Assembly: GCF_030409605.1 (NCBI RefSeq)
Contig: NZ_JAUFQG010000004.1
Location: 310,001-374,000, forward strand
Source of the DNA: Simiduia curdlanivorans
Lineage (GTDB): Bacteria > Pseudomonadota > Gammaproteobacteria > Pseudomonadales > Cellvibrionaceae
Direction: 5' to 3'
Length of the DNA: 64,000 nucleotides
The position numbers and the translations under genes were made by a program. Positions 16,027-24,928 of the stretch are shown here, one piece after another. How positions within the stretch are numbered: the stretch's first letter is position 1; the number at the start of each line of letters is the position of its first letter. The notes beneath the pieces are model-generated. The model did not search any database. It was given only the letters and a program-made list of their open reading frames with translations, and was not told the origin of the DNA.

Positions 16027-17322
16027 ATGGCCAAACCTTTTAGACCCGCGCTTCGGCCTTCTGCGCTGGCACTGACGCTTCTACTAAGCGCGCCCGCCGC
16101 CCTCGCCAACCCCAGTGATGTGTGGCATACACTCAGCTTTGAGGCCCACAACCCCTTAGCCCAAGCGCGGAATCAAGCCCTGGTGTGCATTGACCTGAAA
16201 CAGATCGAAGGCCTTGACGCGAGCAAGGCGTTACCAAACATTAAAGCCGGCCAACAATGGCTTAAGGTGGGATTGTTTGACTGCGACGGCGATCAGCTAA
16301 GCGACAGCCTAGCCGTACATCTCGACTTTGCCGCCAAGGAAACCCAGCAGCTCACAGTGTATTGGCCCAGTAACGGCAGGGCGCAGGCCGCCGCAAATAC
16401 GCCGCGCAAAACCCAAGCTGAGCTCGCCATGCGCGTCGACGGCGTGGCCAACGCCGAGGGCCAACTGCAAGGCGGTCACTACCTTGCCTTAGATGCCTTA
16501 ACCTTGCCAAGCCAGCACACCATTGGCGACAAATTATTTAAGTATGAAGGCTTGGGCTGGGAGTCCAGTAAAGTCGCCTACCGCTGGTATTTCGACAACC
16601 GCTCCGCCATCGACATCTTTGGAAAGCAAACGCCGGAACTGGTGCTCGATCAAATCGGCCAAGACCATACCGACTATCACAGCCTGAGCCATTGGGGCAT
16701 GGATGTATTAAAAGTCGGCCCATCCCTAGGCTTGGGCGGCGTGGCCAGTTGGTCGGCGCAGGCGGGCGTGAATGGCGTAAATAGATTCGGCCAAGCCCAG
16801 GCGCAAATTCTAAGCGCCGGTGACGCCGCCGGTGTGAAGCTCGATTATCAGCACTGGCAAACCCAAGACGGGGCGGTCAATCTAAGCGCCGAACTGTGGA
16901 TACAACCCAACAGCACCTTAACCCGCGTCAGCAGCAAAAGCTCTGCCGATTTATCCCACTGGGCCACGGGCATAGTGCGCCACGGCTTGAACACACTTAG
17001 CGCAAAAAACACTAAAGGTCTCTGGCGCTACATGGCCACCTGGGGCAAGCAAAGCCTCGCCGACGACAACCTCGGCATGGCGATTTTTTACCGCGCAGCG
17101 GACCTGAAAAAATTAACCGAAGACGACTACAACCACCTCGCAATTTTTAACGGTGGCGCAACCAGTCTTTATTATTTAGCCGCCTACTGGCGCCAGTCGG
17201 GCATCGATTCAGAAGCCAACTTTCAAGCCGAGCTCGAGGCAGCGCTGGCGCGCCTAAACAACCCTATTGCGGTTAAAAAATTACCCGCTCAATCATCAAC
17301 TCAGCCTGCGAAAAAACCCTAA
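16027..17322 (+). CDS. Secreted DUF4861 family protein
   Basis: 431 residues with a cleavable signal peptide (LALTLLLSAPAALA). The rest matches the DUF4861 style: EGLGWESSKVAYRWYFDNRSAIDIFGK, HSLSHWGMDVLKVG and a C-terminal block with LAAYWRQSG. DUF4861 proteins recur in bacterial loci for uronate-containing glycans (pectin, ulvan and similar). Their exact role is not established; a periplasmic carbohydrate-active enzyme or binding protein is likely. First gene of the DUF4861-kduI operon, 10 nt before kduI, under operator site B. Confidence 0.8.
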   Translation: MAKPFRPALRPSALALTLLLSAPAALANPSDVWHTLSFEAHNPLAQARNQALVCIDLKQIEGLDASKALPNIKAGQQWLKVGLFDCDGDQLSDSLAVHLDFAAKETQQLTVYWPSNGRAQAAANTPRKTQAELAMRVDGVANAEGQLQGGHYLALDALTLPSQHTIGDKLFKYEGLGWESSKVAYRWYFDNRSAIDIFGKQTPELVLDQIGQDHTDYHSLSHWGMDVLKVGPSLGLGGVASWSAQAGVNGVNRFGQAQAQILSAGDAAGVKLDYQHWQTQDGAVNLSAELWIQPNSTLTRVSSKSSADLSHWATGIVRHGLNTLSAKNTKGLWRYMATWGKQSLADDNLGMAIFYRAADLKKLTEDDYNHLAIFNGGATSLYYLAAYWRQSGIDSEANFQAELEAALARLNNPIAVKKLPAQSSTQPAKKP

Positions 17323-17331
17323 GGTGTAACC

Positions 17332-18162
17332 ATGGAATTTTTAAATACCGCCGATCAAGTGCGCTACCAGCGCATGACTAATGCCGAATTGCGCGAGGCC
17401 TTCGTTGTAGAAGCCTTGTTTGCGCCAGGCCAACTGCAATTGACCTACACCGATGTGGATCGCGCCATTGTCGGCTCGGCCGTGCCCACCGATTCAAGCC
17501 TAACCTTGCCCACCCACAAGGAACTGGCCAGCAACTACTTTTGCGAGCGCCGCGAGCTCGGCATTATCAACATCGGTGGCGCCGGTTTTGTCAGCGTCGA
17601 TGGCGAAAAGCACAGTATGCACAAGCTCGATAGCCTGTACGTGGCGCGCGGCAGCGAAAGCGTCAGCTTTGCCAGTGACGATGCCGCCAACCCAGCACAA
17701 TTTTACTGGGTTAGCTACCCAGCCCATCGCGTCACCAAAACCCTTCACATACCACAAAGCAAAGCCAAGCAAGTGGCACTGGGCGATCTCGGCAGCAGCA
17801 ACGAGCGCGTCATATATCAATCCATTTGCCCCGGTATCGTCGACAGTTGTCAGCTGGTGATGGGTATTACCCAGCTCAACAAAGGCAGCATATGGAACAC
17901 CAAACCGCCGCACACCCATAAACGCCGCACCGAGGTGTATATGTACTTCGACCTGCCCGACACCGAGCGCGTGTTTCACTTTATGGGCCAACCGCACGAA
18001 ACCCGCGCACTGGCGCTGGCGCCACGCACCGCCATCGCATCACCCAGCTGGTCCATCCACTCCGGCGCCGGCAGCTGTAATTACAGCTTCATCTGGGCCA
18101 TGGGTGGGGAAAACCAGCAATTTGACGATATGGACCACCTGACCTTGGCCGAAATAGGCTAA
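17332..18162 (+). CDS. kduI: 5-dehydro-4-deoxy-D-glucuronate isomerase KduI
   Basis: 276 residues, the normal KduI length, cupin fold. It interconverts 5-keto-4-deoxyuronate (formed spontaneously from unsaturated uronate) and 3-deoxy-D-glycero-2,5-hexodiulosonate in the cytoplasm. The zinc site is visible as PPHTHKRRTEVYMYF (two His and Glu) and SWSIHSGAG (third His). Other conserved blocks are VGSAVPTD and ERRELGIINIGG. RBS AAGGTG lies 6 nt before ATG 17332. Its product is the substrate of KduD, encoded in the divergent operon. Downstream is operator site D, with its own promoter and terminator. Confidence 0.95.
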   Translation: MEFLNTADQVRYQRMTNAELREAFVVEALFAPGQLQLTYTDVDRAIVGSAVPTDSSLTLPTHKELASNYFCERRELGIINIGGAGFVSVDGEKHSMHKLDSLYVARGSESVSFASDDAANPAQFYWVSYPAHRVTKTLHIPQSKAKQVALGDLGSSNERVIYQSICPGIVDSCQLVMGITQLNKGSIWNTKPPHTHKRRTEVYMYFDLPDTERVFHFMGQPHETRALALAPRTAIASPSWSIHSGAGSCNYSFIWAMGGENQQFDDMDHLTLAEIG

Positions 18163-18172
18163 CATCAACAAC

Positions 18173-18191
18173 TGGTAATGCCACTTGACCA
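18173..18191. promoter_or_regulatory. Uronate operator site D
   Basis: TGGTAATGCCACTTGACCA, 10 nt after the kduI stop. Its reverse complement TGGTCAAGTGGCATTACCA is closest to the consensus of the five sites. It contains the TTGACC -35 of the promoter at 18185-18212, so it is placed to control a transcript that begins after kduI. Confidence 0.65.
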
Positions 18192-18212
18192 AAAGCGAAT
18201 TCAGCGTATAGT
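18185..18212 (+). promoter_or_regulatory. Sigma-70 promoter within operator D
   Basis: TTGACC (18185-18190) and TATAGT (18207-18212), spacer 16 nt. Each hexamer has one mismatch to consensus. Expected start of transcription is about 18218-18220. The only thing between it and the terminator is the short RNA listed next. Confidence 0.6.
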
Positions 18213-18218
18213 GATCTC

Positions 18219-18284
18219 TGCTCGCTAGACATGTACCAAGCAATACTCTCTCGCCTCGCCCTGCCTTTGCAGGGCTTTTTTTTT
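18219..18284 (+). ncRNA. Candidate uronate-regulated small RNA
   Basis: Predicted transcript of about 65 nt from the operator-D promoter to a rho-independent terminator (7-bp GC stem, nine U). The U-rich end is of the kind that suits Hfq binding. No credible reading frame fits: the ATG at 18231 reads straight through the terminator. The unpaired CTCGCCTC at 18250-18257 is perfectly complementary to GAGGCGAG (20791-20798), the ribosome-binding region of uxuA. CTGCTC at 18218-18223 matches GAGCAG in the uxaC ribosome-binding site. These pairings suggest post-transcriptional control of the hexuronate operon. It could instead be a readthrough tail or a short attenuated leader. No known RNA family is recognised. 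Confidence 0.45.
18258..18284 (+). terminator. Rho-independent terminator
   Basis: GCCCTGC (18258-18264), loop CTTT, GCAGGGC (18269-18275), followed by nine T. It ends both kduI readthrough and the candidate small RNA. Confidence 0.9.
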
Positions 18285-18384
18285 GCCAGAAAATACCTTT
18301 CATTCGCCAAATTCAAAAGCAAGTAAATGACAAAGCTGGAAGCATGCCGTGCGGCATGTCACCTGGCGTAAAAAACATAAAGTA

Positions 18385-18410
18385 CCAGCGGGTTTATCTA
18401 AACCCGCTGG
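18385..18410 (-). terminator. Terminator of the beta-helix gene
   Basis: CCAGCGGGTTT (18385-18395) and AAACCCGCTGG (18400-18410) form an 11-bp stem. On the minus strand it is followed by a T-rich tract. It lies 30 nt after the stop of the leftward beta-helix gene. Confidence 0.65.
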
Positions 18411-18439
18411 TTAATTGATTAACTCAATAGTTCACTGAA

Positions 18440-20437
18440 TTAATACGCGCGCAACTTTACATAGGCACAAGTGTTATTAGGCGCGAGAGAAAATATTTTT
18501 CCCGACAAAGCATTGGACGATGCGTAGTTAGATGTGACAGAGACAGAGCCCGCGCCATCCACCGAGCTAATGCTACCGCGGAAATCACAGCTGCTGTTGG
18601 CGTCGCTATCCCATATCTGCAAGGTTTCGCCAGCCAAATCCTGAGTGAAACGGGCACAAGTTCCGGCGGCGATTGTTACTTCCGTGCGCAGATCCCAGCT
18701 AATATCCACATAATTGGCACAGCTCGAATCGCCATTATCGCCGCCGTCAGATCCACCATCACCATCACCGCCATCACCGCCATCACCGCCAGTGTAAACC
18801 CCCGAAAGCGGCATTTGCCCAGCCACCGCGACGGCATTGTCTTGGGTCCAAGTATCGATAGGTGTGCCGGAAATATTTAGGTGTTTAAAATTAGCGCCGT
18901 CCCATGCGAAGGCGTAGCTTAGGTCGGGCGTATCAAAGAGCCCCCAAGGCTGGATGCTGCTACCGGCGCTGAGCGCTTTCGAAAATTGGTTGTTAACAAA
19001 AACATTGTTCGGCCCCGTGGGCCCAGACCAGTTAGACGCATGATCGCCAGAGCCGTACCAAATCGGTTGCCAGGTGCCATCGCCAGGCTGACCATTGGTC
19101 CAACTGCGATGTTCGAAAGGCACCGCAACGGTATTGTTGCGAATAAGGTTGTTGCGCTCCCATCCGCCGTGCAAGTTGATGTCGCAATCTAGGCTATTGT
19201 TTTCCACCAGATTGCCCGTGGCCGACCACTGCAACGTTAAATGGCGCAAGCGGTTTAGGCTATTGCCCTGTATCAGGCTATCAAATAATTTTGAGCCGCG
19301 AAAATAACCATTGCCGCCAGCGCCTTTATTCCAAGAACCACTAAATTCGCTGTTGCGGATCGTCATTTGTTTGGCAAACTCAGTCACAATAGGATGCGAG
19401 CCCATCATCTCAACCTTGATGTTATCGACCCAGCCGTTCACCGCCCACTTAAAAATAATGCCGTGCAGCGCATCTCTCGGGCATAAATTTTCGTAGCGAT
19501 GGCCCACGCCGTTAGGGTTTTGCGGGCTAAAATCACCAGCGTTAAATCCTGTACAGGCGGTGCCCTGGGTAGACATGGTTAAGGAAAAATTTCGGAAGCC
19601 CACATTGTCGACCGCACTCACCGGCATCACTCGGCTTTTGTAACCGCTGTCATTTTTTAGCGGCACATCGAACTCCAAGGGCTTATCGAGAGTGACCGTA
19701 TTGTTACTGGTGTTGCGCGCCACCACTTTAAAAATTTGCGTGCGCATATGGCCGGTTTTAATGTGGCTGTTGTCGCGCTTACTCGCCGGCACCTGGCCCT
19801 GATTTAAAAATGCCGTGTCGTTTGCCGCCCCCACATAAATCCAACTGCCCACAGAAAATTTTCCGGCGCCACCACTTTCGAGGGTTAGTTGGGTATCGCC
19901 CAACTGCGCCGCTTGACCAAAGTCGATACTGTGCTTCCAGTGAAAATTGATACTGCCTTCATAGTTAGGTTCGTTAGCGTGCTTTAAACGGGTCTCCACC
20001 CGAAAGGCTGCGAAGCCCGGCCAATACTTTTTATCGAAAGCCGGCGCGCCTTCGCTATCAACGGTATAAGGTTGCCAACTGCGCAGCACAATTTTGGTGC
20101 CCTCAGCACCGCTGCCGGCGCCCAGAATAACCACACCCGAGCGGTCCACGTGCACCTCGTCATCGAAATGCAATTCACCTGCGGGCAGCAGTATTGCCAC
20201 TCGATTGGTGGGCGCATTGTTGAGGGCTATTTGCTGATCGATAATGGCCTGCAAGGCCACGGCATCGTCTTGACCATCGTTGGCGATGACGCCGAAGTTG
20301 GCGGCGTTAATGGTTTGGGCAAAGCTGGTGGGTAAATTCGCACCCGATTGATAGCCCGGTGCGGCCAGCGCCATTAAGGGCAAAGCCAAGCTGAGCGCGA
20401 GGCCGGTTTGATAAACAAGCGGTTTAACGTTTTTCAT
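18440..20437 (-). CDS. Secreted beta-helix protein, putative polysaccharide lyase
   Basis: About 665 residues. Signal peptide (TGLALSLALPLMALA), then a pectate_lyase_3-type start (TINAANFGVIANDGQDDAVALQAIIDQQ, with LPAGELHF and GVVILGAGSG). A right-handed beta-helix follows with many Asn-rich turns (NSEFSG, NNSLDCDINLHGG, RNNTVAV) to about residue 540. A Gly/Asp linker (GGDGGDGGDGDGG) leads to a C-terminal domain of about 90 residues with four Cys, probably carbohydrate-binding. The polymer and catalytic residues cannot be named. The start is placed at MKNVKPL, ten codons after the first ATG of the frame, because that gives a normal signal peptide. It is divergent from uxuA, with operator site C between them. 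Confidence 0.75.
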   Translation of the reverse strand: MKNVKPLVYQTGLALSLALPLMALAAPGYQSGANLPTSFAQTINAANFGVIANDGQDDAVALQAIIDQQIALNNAPTNRVAILLPAGELHFDDEVHVDRSGVVILGAGSGAEGTKIVLRSWQPYTVDSEGAPAFDKKYWPGFAAFRVETRLKHANEPNYEGSINFHWKHSIDFGQAAQLGDTQLTLESGGAGKFSVGSWIYVGAANDTAFLNQGQVPASKRDNSHIKTGHMRTQIFKVVARNTSNNTVTLDKPLEFDVPLKNDSGYKSRVMPVSAVDNVGFRNFSLTMSTQGTACTGFNAGDFSPQNPNGVGHRYENLCPRDALHGIIFKWAVNGWVDNIKVEMMGSHPIVTEFAKQMTIRNSEFSGSWNKGAGGNGYFRGSKLFDSLIQGNSLNRLRHLTLQWSATGNLVENNSLDCDINLHGGWERNNLIRNNTVAVPFEHRSWTNGQPGDGTWQPIWYGSGDHASNWSGPTGPNNVFVNNQFSKALSAGSSIQPWGLFDTPDLSYAFAWDGANFKHLNISGTPIDTWTQDNAVAVAGQMPLSGVYTGGDGGDGGDGDGGSDGGDNGDSSCANYVDISWDLRTEVTIAAGTCARFTQDLAGETLQIWDSDANSSCDFRGSISSVDGAGSVSVTSNYASSNALSGKIFSLAPNNTCAYVKLRAY

Positions 20438-20467
20438 TATTGTCATCCACGTATTGTGTGAACGCAC

Positions 20468-20803
20468 GAGCGACCTCGCGCGTAAACGCCGCCTACTACC
20501 GCTTTAGCGGCGCGCCTAGCTGGCTGTGCGCAATCACACATAGCCAGACTACACAGGCAAGCTAGTGCAACAAAACTGGCCTTACAACCTTGCCACTCAC
20601 CCTTTTGGTGCAAAACGCAAGCATTCACCCCAAAATGGAACCGATGAACCATGCCGGCGCGGTGATTTCCACTGTTTTTTCAGCCTCATCGACTTTACTG
20701 CTTGCTATTAACGTCACCTTTCGGTTTAATTGGTCTAGTGGTCTTACCAATTTACCTACAGAGTAGCCACCCTAGCCACAGACATTAATAGAGGCGAGCT
20801 TTC
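20468..20803. other. Divergent regulatory region beta-helix gene / uxuA
   Basis: 336 bp between divergent genes with no gene of its own. It contains operator site C near uxuA. No convincing promoter for the leftward gene could be picked by eye. Confidence 0.5.
20731..20749. promoter_or_regulatory. Uronate operator site C (uxuA)
   Basis: TGGTCTAGTGGTCTTACCA, centred about 64 nt upstream of the uxuA start. It would control uxuA-uxaC-uxuB and possibly the divergent beta-helix gene. Confidence 0.65.
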
Positions 20804-21985
20804 ATGCAAGAAACCTGGCGCTGGTTTGGACCGGACGACGCTATCACCCTAAGGCACATTGCTCAGGCGGGTGCTACCGGCATTGTCTCCGCACTCCACC
20901 ATATTCCCACAGGCGAGGTCTGGCCCTTGGCTGAGATTCAGGCGCGCAAAGACGAGATTGAACGCGCAGGCCTTACCTGGTCTGTGATTGAGAGCATTCC
21001 GGTGCACAACAACATCAAGGCGCGCAGCCACGATTTCCAGCGCATGATCGATAATTATTGCCAATCTATCCGCAACGCAGGTGCGGCTGGCGTTACCACC
21101 GTGTGCTACAACTTTATGCCCGTAGTGGATTGGACCCGCACTAATTTAAGTTATTCACTACCCAACCAAAGCCAAGCACTGCGCTTTGAGATGACCGACT
21201 TCGCCGCCTACGATGTGTACGTATTACAGCGACTAGGAGCCGAAAAAAGTTATCAGCCAGAGGTATTGGCGAAAGCCAAAGCGCGCATCGATGCCATGAG
21301 CGATGTCGAAATTGAATTGCTTGAGCGCAATATCATCGCCGGTTTACCCGGTGGCGAAGGCTCCCATGATCGCGCCAGCGTTAAACAAACACTGCAGCAA
21401 TTTATCGACTTGGGTAACGACGGTTTCCGGCAAAACTTGTTTGATTTTTTACAGGTAATTATCCCCGTGGCCGAAGAGGCCGGGGTGAAAATGTGCATTC
21501 ACCCCGATGATCCACCATTCTCATTATTCGGCTTGCCGCGTGTGGTTTCCACCGCCGACGATGCCCGCGCTATTCTCGAAGCTTGCCCCAGCCCGTCTAA
21601 TGGTCTGACCCTGTGCGCCGGTTCTTATGGTGCCCGGTGCGACAATAACTTGGTGGAGATGGCGCAGGAGTTTGGCCCAGCCATTCACTTTGTGCATTTG
21701 CGCAATGTGGTGCGCGAGGCCGACGGCTCCTTTTACGAGTCCGATCACTTGGCTGGCGACAACGACATGGTGGGTTTAATCCATGCACTCTTATCAGAAG
21801 AGAATCGCCGGCGCGCCGAAGAAAGTCACTACGCGCCTATTCCCATGCGCCCAGACCACGGCCACCTAATGGCCGACGAAGTAGGCACGCCGGGGGTTAG
21901 GCCTGGCTATTCGTACCTAGGTCGTTTGAAGGGTTTGGCCGAGCTACGCGGCGTGATTCACGCCTTGAGTTATCAATTCAAGTAA
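20804..21985 (+). CDS. uxuA: D-mannonate dehydratase UxuA
   Basis: 393 residues, usual length, TIM-barrel enzyme. It dehydrates D-mannonate to KDG in the cytoplasm, the last step of the glucuronate branch. Family hallmarks are MQETWRWFGPDDAITLRHIAQAGATG at the start, SALHHIPTGEVW, CYNFMPVVDWTRT, KMCIHPDDPP and HFVHLRNV, plus PMRPDHGH near the end; these hold the metal-binding Cys, His and Asp residues. The ribosome-binding region GAGGCGAG (20791-20798) is complementary to 8 nt of the candidate small RNA. It is followed by uxaC after 45 nt in an apparent uxuA-uxaC-uxuB operon under operator site C. Confidence 0.96.
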   Translation: MQETWRWFGPDDAITLRHIAQAGATGIVSALHHIPTGEVWPLAEIQARKDEIERAGLTWSVIESIPVHNNIKARSHDFQRMIDNYCQSIRNAGAAGVTTVCYNFMPVVDWTRTNLSYSLPNQSQALRFEMTDFAAYDVYVLQRLGAEKSYQPEVLAKAKARIDAMSDVEIELLERNIIAGLPGGEGSHDRASVKQTLQQFIDLGNDGFRQNLFDFLQVIIPVAEEAGVKMCIHPDDPPFSLFGLPRVVSTADDARAILEACPSPSNGLTLCAGSYGARCDNNLVEMAQEFGPAIHFVHLRNVVREADGSFYESDHLAGDNDMVGLIHALLSEENRRRAEESHYAPIPMRPDHGHLMADEVGTPGVRPGYSYLGRLKGLAELRGVIHALSYQFK

Positions 21986-22030
21986 TGCAGCGCCCGTCGC
22001 GCGACGGGCCAAATAAATTTAGGAGCAGCC

Positions 22031-23419
22031 GTGGCGCTTTTACACCCAAATCGTTTATTTTCACCGAATAGCGTCACCCGCGGTATCGCCCGGGAACTTT
22101 ATCAAACTGTGAAGGATCTGCCGATCATCAGCCCGCACGGCCACACAGATCCCGCTTGGTTCGCGCTCAATGAAAATTTTCCCAATCCTGCGGAACTGAT
22201 CATTAAGCCAGACCACTATGTGTTTCGCATGCTGTATAGCCAAGGCATCGATCTCACCCAACTGGGTATAGGTGCAGATGTGGAGCCTCAAGCGGTGTGG
22301 AAGCTCTTTGCCGATCACTATTATTTATTCCGTGGCACACCGTCGCGCATGTGGCTCGACTTTATATTTGAACAGGCTTTTGGTTTAGATGTTGCCTTAA
22401 CGCCCGACACGGCAGAGCACTACTATCAGCACATTAATACATTATTGAACCAAGATAGCTTCAAACCGAGAGCGCTATTCGAACGCTTTAACATCGAACT
22501 GCTGGCCACCACCGAGTCGCCGCTCGATAATCTTGCGCATCATAAAACCATCATGGACAGCGACTGGAACGGCCGCGTTATTACCGCCTTCCGCCCCGAC
22601 AACGTGGTTGATCCCGAGCAGCCAAAGTTTGCCGCCAGCATCCAAACCCTAGGTCAAATAACCGGTGAAGACACCAGCAATTACGCAGGCTATTTAAACG
22701 CACTGCGCAACCGTCGCGCGTTTTTCAAAGCCCATGGTGCCACGTCTACTGACCACGGCCACCCCACCGCGTTAACTGCAGACCTTGCCCCGGACCTTGC
22801 GGAAAAATTGTTTGCCGGCGCCTTAAAAAGCGAGCTAACCCCCCAGCAGGCGGAGTTATTTCGCGCACAAATGCTAACCGAAATGGCGCTGATGAGTTTG
22901 GACGACGGGTTGGTGATGCAATTGCACCCAGGTTGCCATCGCAATCACAATAGCGCTGTGCTCGAACGTTTCGGCCGCGATAAGGGCGCCGACTTGCCGG
23001 TGCAAACCGAATACGTTGCCGCATTAAAGCCACTGCTCAATAAGCTCGGCAACCATCCTGACTTTAATATAATTGTGTTCACCTTAGATGAAACCAGCTA
23101 CAGCCGCGAACTCGCGCCGCTAGCCGGCCATTACCCGGCACTCAAACTCGGCCCGGCCTGGTGGTTTCACGATAGCCCAGAAGGTATGCGCCGCTATCGC
23201 GAGCAAGTCACCGAAACAGCAGGGTTTTATAACACCGTTGGCTTTAACGACGACACGCGCGCATTTTTATCTATCCCGGCACGTCACGATGTGGCGCGGC
23301 GCATGGATTGTAATTTTCTCGCCGGCTGGGTGGCTGATCACCGCTTGCAACTCAATGAAGCGGCCGAGCTCGCCATCGACCTCAGCTACAAGCTCGCTAA
23401 AAAAGCCTACAAGTTATAA
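22031..23419 (+). CDS. uxaC: Glucuronate isomerase UxaC
   Basis: 462 residues, amidohydrolase-fold uronate isomerase. It converts D-glucuronate to D-fructuronate (and galacturonate to tagaturonate). The metal site shows in PIISPHGHTDPAWF (His-x-His) near the N-terminus and MQLHPGCHRNHN in the middle; GPAWWFHDSPEGMRRYRE is also typical. Start is GTG 22031 with AGGAGC upstream. Second gene of the uxuA operon; the next gene starts 4 nt after its stop. Confidence 0.95.
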   Translation: MALLHPNRLFSPNSVTRGIARELYQTVKDLPIISPHGHTDPAWFALNENFPNPAELIIKPDHYVFRMLYSQGIDLTQLGIGADVEPQAVWKLFADHYYLFRGTPSRMWLDFIFEQAFGLDVALTPDTAEHYYQHINTLLNQDSFKPRALFERFNIELLATTESPLDNLAHHKTIMDSDWNGRVITAFRPDNVVDPEQPKFAASIQTLGQITGEDTSNYAGYLNALRNRRAFFKAHGATSTDHGHPTALTADLAPDLAEKLFAGALKSELTPQQAELFRAQMLTEMALMSLDDGLVMQLHPGCHRNHNSAVLERFGRDKGADLPVQTEYVAALKPLLNKLGNHPDFNIIVFTLDETSYSRELAPLAGHYPALKLGPAWWFHDSPEGMRRYREQVTETAGFYNTVGFNDDTRAFLSIPARHDVARRMDCNFLAGWVADHRLQLNEAAELAIDLSYKLAKKAYKL

Positions 23420-23423
23420 CACC

Positions 23424-24917
23424 ATGAACGACTCGCTAAGTTACGCCACCCTAGACAAACTACCCGCGTCGGTGAAGCGGCCTGGGTATGATCCACATTC
23501 GCGCGCAGTTGGTATTGTGCACATGGGTATTGGCAATTTTCACCGCGCTCACCAAGCGGTTTTTATTGACGACCTACTCGGCAAAACCGACGGCGACTGG
23601 CGCATTATCGCCGTGAGTTTACGCAGCCCCGCCATGCGCGACAAAATGCGCGAGCAAGATTACCTTTACACGCTAAAAGAAAAGGATGCGGGCCAGGAGC
23701 AATTGCGTGTTATCGGCGCTATCGATTCGGTGTTAGTGGCACCAGAAAATCCGAGCGCCGTGATCGACGCGCTGGCAAGCCCCAACACCTATGTGGTCAC
23801 TATAACCGTGACGGAAAAAGGCTACTGCCTCATTCCCGGCAGCCGCGAACTCGATCTCGACAACCCCGACATTCAAAGCGATATCACCCGCGCCGCCGCA
23901 CCGAAAACCCTGATCGGTTTTTTATTGGAAGCCAGCCGCGTTCGCCGCGCCAAAGACTTGCCGGGGCTCAATATTTTAAGTTGTGACAACTTACCGGACA
24001 ACGCGCAACTGCTAAAGCACGGGTTACTCACCGCCGCGCGTTTACAAGATAGCGAGCTGGCGAGTTGGATCGAGACTCACTTAGGTTTTTGCAGCACCAT
24101 GGTGGATCGCATCGTGCCCGCCACCACGGCGCAACATGTCGATAGCATAAGCCAAGCAACCGGGCTAAGCGACGCCGGCGCACTGCTGAGTGAAACTTTT
24201 CGCCAGTGGGTTATCGAAGATAATTTCGTTACCCGCAGCCCAAACTGGCGCTTAGCCGGCGCCTTAGTAGTGGACGATGTTGCGCCTTACGAAGCCATGA
24301 AGCTTCGGCTGTTAAACGGCAGCCACTCGGCCTTAGCCTATATGGGGCATCTTTTAGGTTTTGAATTTATTCATCAAGCGGTCGCCGAGCCAGCGCTGAA
24401 ACAGTTTGTCAGCAATTTGATGCGCCAAGATATGGTGCCCACCTTGGCCAACCTGCAAGACGTGGACCTCGCGCAGTACTGCGACAGTATTCTCGCGCGC
24501 TTTGCCAACACAGCCGTACCCTATCGCTGCCAACAAGTCGCGAATGATGGCAGTCAAAAACTGCCCCAACGCATTATCCAACCCCTCAGCCAAGCGCGCG
24601 CCGCTGGCAAGTTAGCCATAGGGCCTGCAACTGTGATCGCGGCATGGCTGGCATACCTAGCAAGGAGCTGTAAGCAGGGCGAGGAATTTTCCATCAACGA
24701 CAGCGGCGCGGAAAAACTTTTACCCATGCTCACAAGGCAACAACTCACCGCACAGTTTCCCAGCCTTGAACACACCCAAGCGCTGCTGACCCACAGCGGA
24801 TTATTTAGCAAGACATTACTTGATGACACGGCATTGATGACATTGATTCAGACGACCTTCAGCCGAATTTATCGCGAGGGGTTGGCGACAGTGTTGAACG
24901 AAAAGGTGATTGGTTGA
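23424..24917 (+). CDS. uxuB: Fructuronate reductase (mannitol dehydrogenase family)
   Basis: 497 residues. NAD-binding N-terminal domain with HMGIGNFHRAHQAVFIDDL, then a C-terminal domain with LLNGSHSALAYMG, the conserved Asn/His catalytic stretch of polyol dehydrogenases. With uxaC and uxuA beside it, reduction of D-fructuronate to D-mannonate is the natural role. Start ATG 23424 lies 4 nt after the uxaC stop; an upstream extension of this frame overlapping uxaC is not needed. A heptamer repeat array begins 11 nt after its stop. Confidence 0.9.
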   Translation: MNDSLSYATLDKLPASVKRPGYDPHSRAVGIVHMGIGNFHRAHQAVFIDDLLGKTDGDWRIIAVSLRSPAMRDKMREQDYLYTLKEKDAGQEQLRVIGAIDSVLVAPENPSAVIDALASPNTYVVTITVTEKGYCLIPGSRELDLDNPDIQSDITRAAAPKTLIGFLLEASRVRRAKDLPGLNILSCDNLPDNAQLLKHGLLTAARLQDSELASWIETHLGFCSTMVDRIVPATTAQHVDSISQATGLSDAGALLSETFRQWVIEDNFVTRSPNWRLAGALVVDDVAPYEAMKLRLLNGSHSALAYMGHLLGFEFIHQAVAEPALKQFVSNLMRQDMVPTLANLQDVDLAQYCDSILARFANTAVPYRCQQVANDGSQKLPQRIIQPLSQARAAGKLAIGPATVIAAWLAYLARSCKQGEEFSINDSGAEKLLPMLTRQQLTAQFPSLEHTQALLTHSGLFSKTLLDDTALMTLIQTTFSRIYREGLATVLNEKVIG

Positions 24918-24928
24918 AGGGATTTGAG

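Noticed and set aside
18231..18326. 31-codon frame starting inside the candidate small RNA
   Set aside because: It would translate straight through the terminator hairpin and U-run and has no ribosome-binding site.
23238..23423. Upstream extension of the fructuronate reductase frame
   Set aside because: Overlaps uxaC in another frame; the family N-terminus begins at ATG 23424, 4 nt after the uxaC stop.
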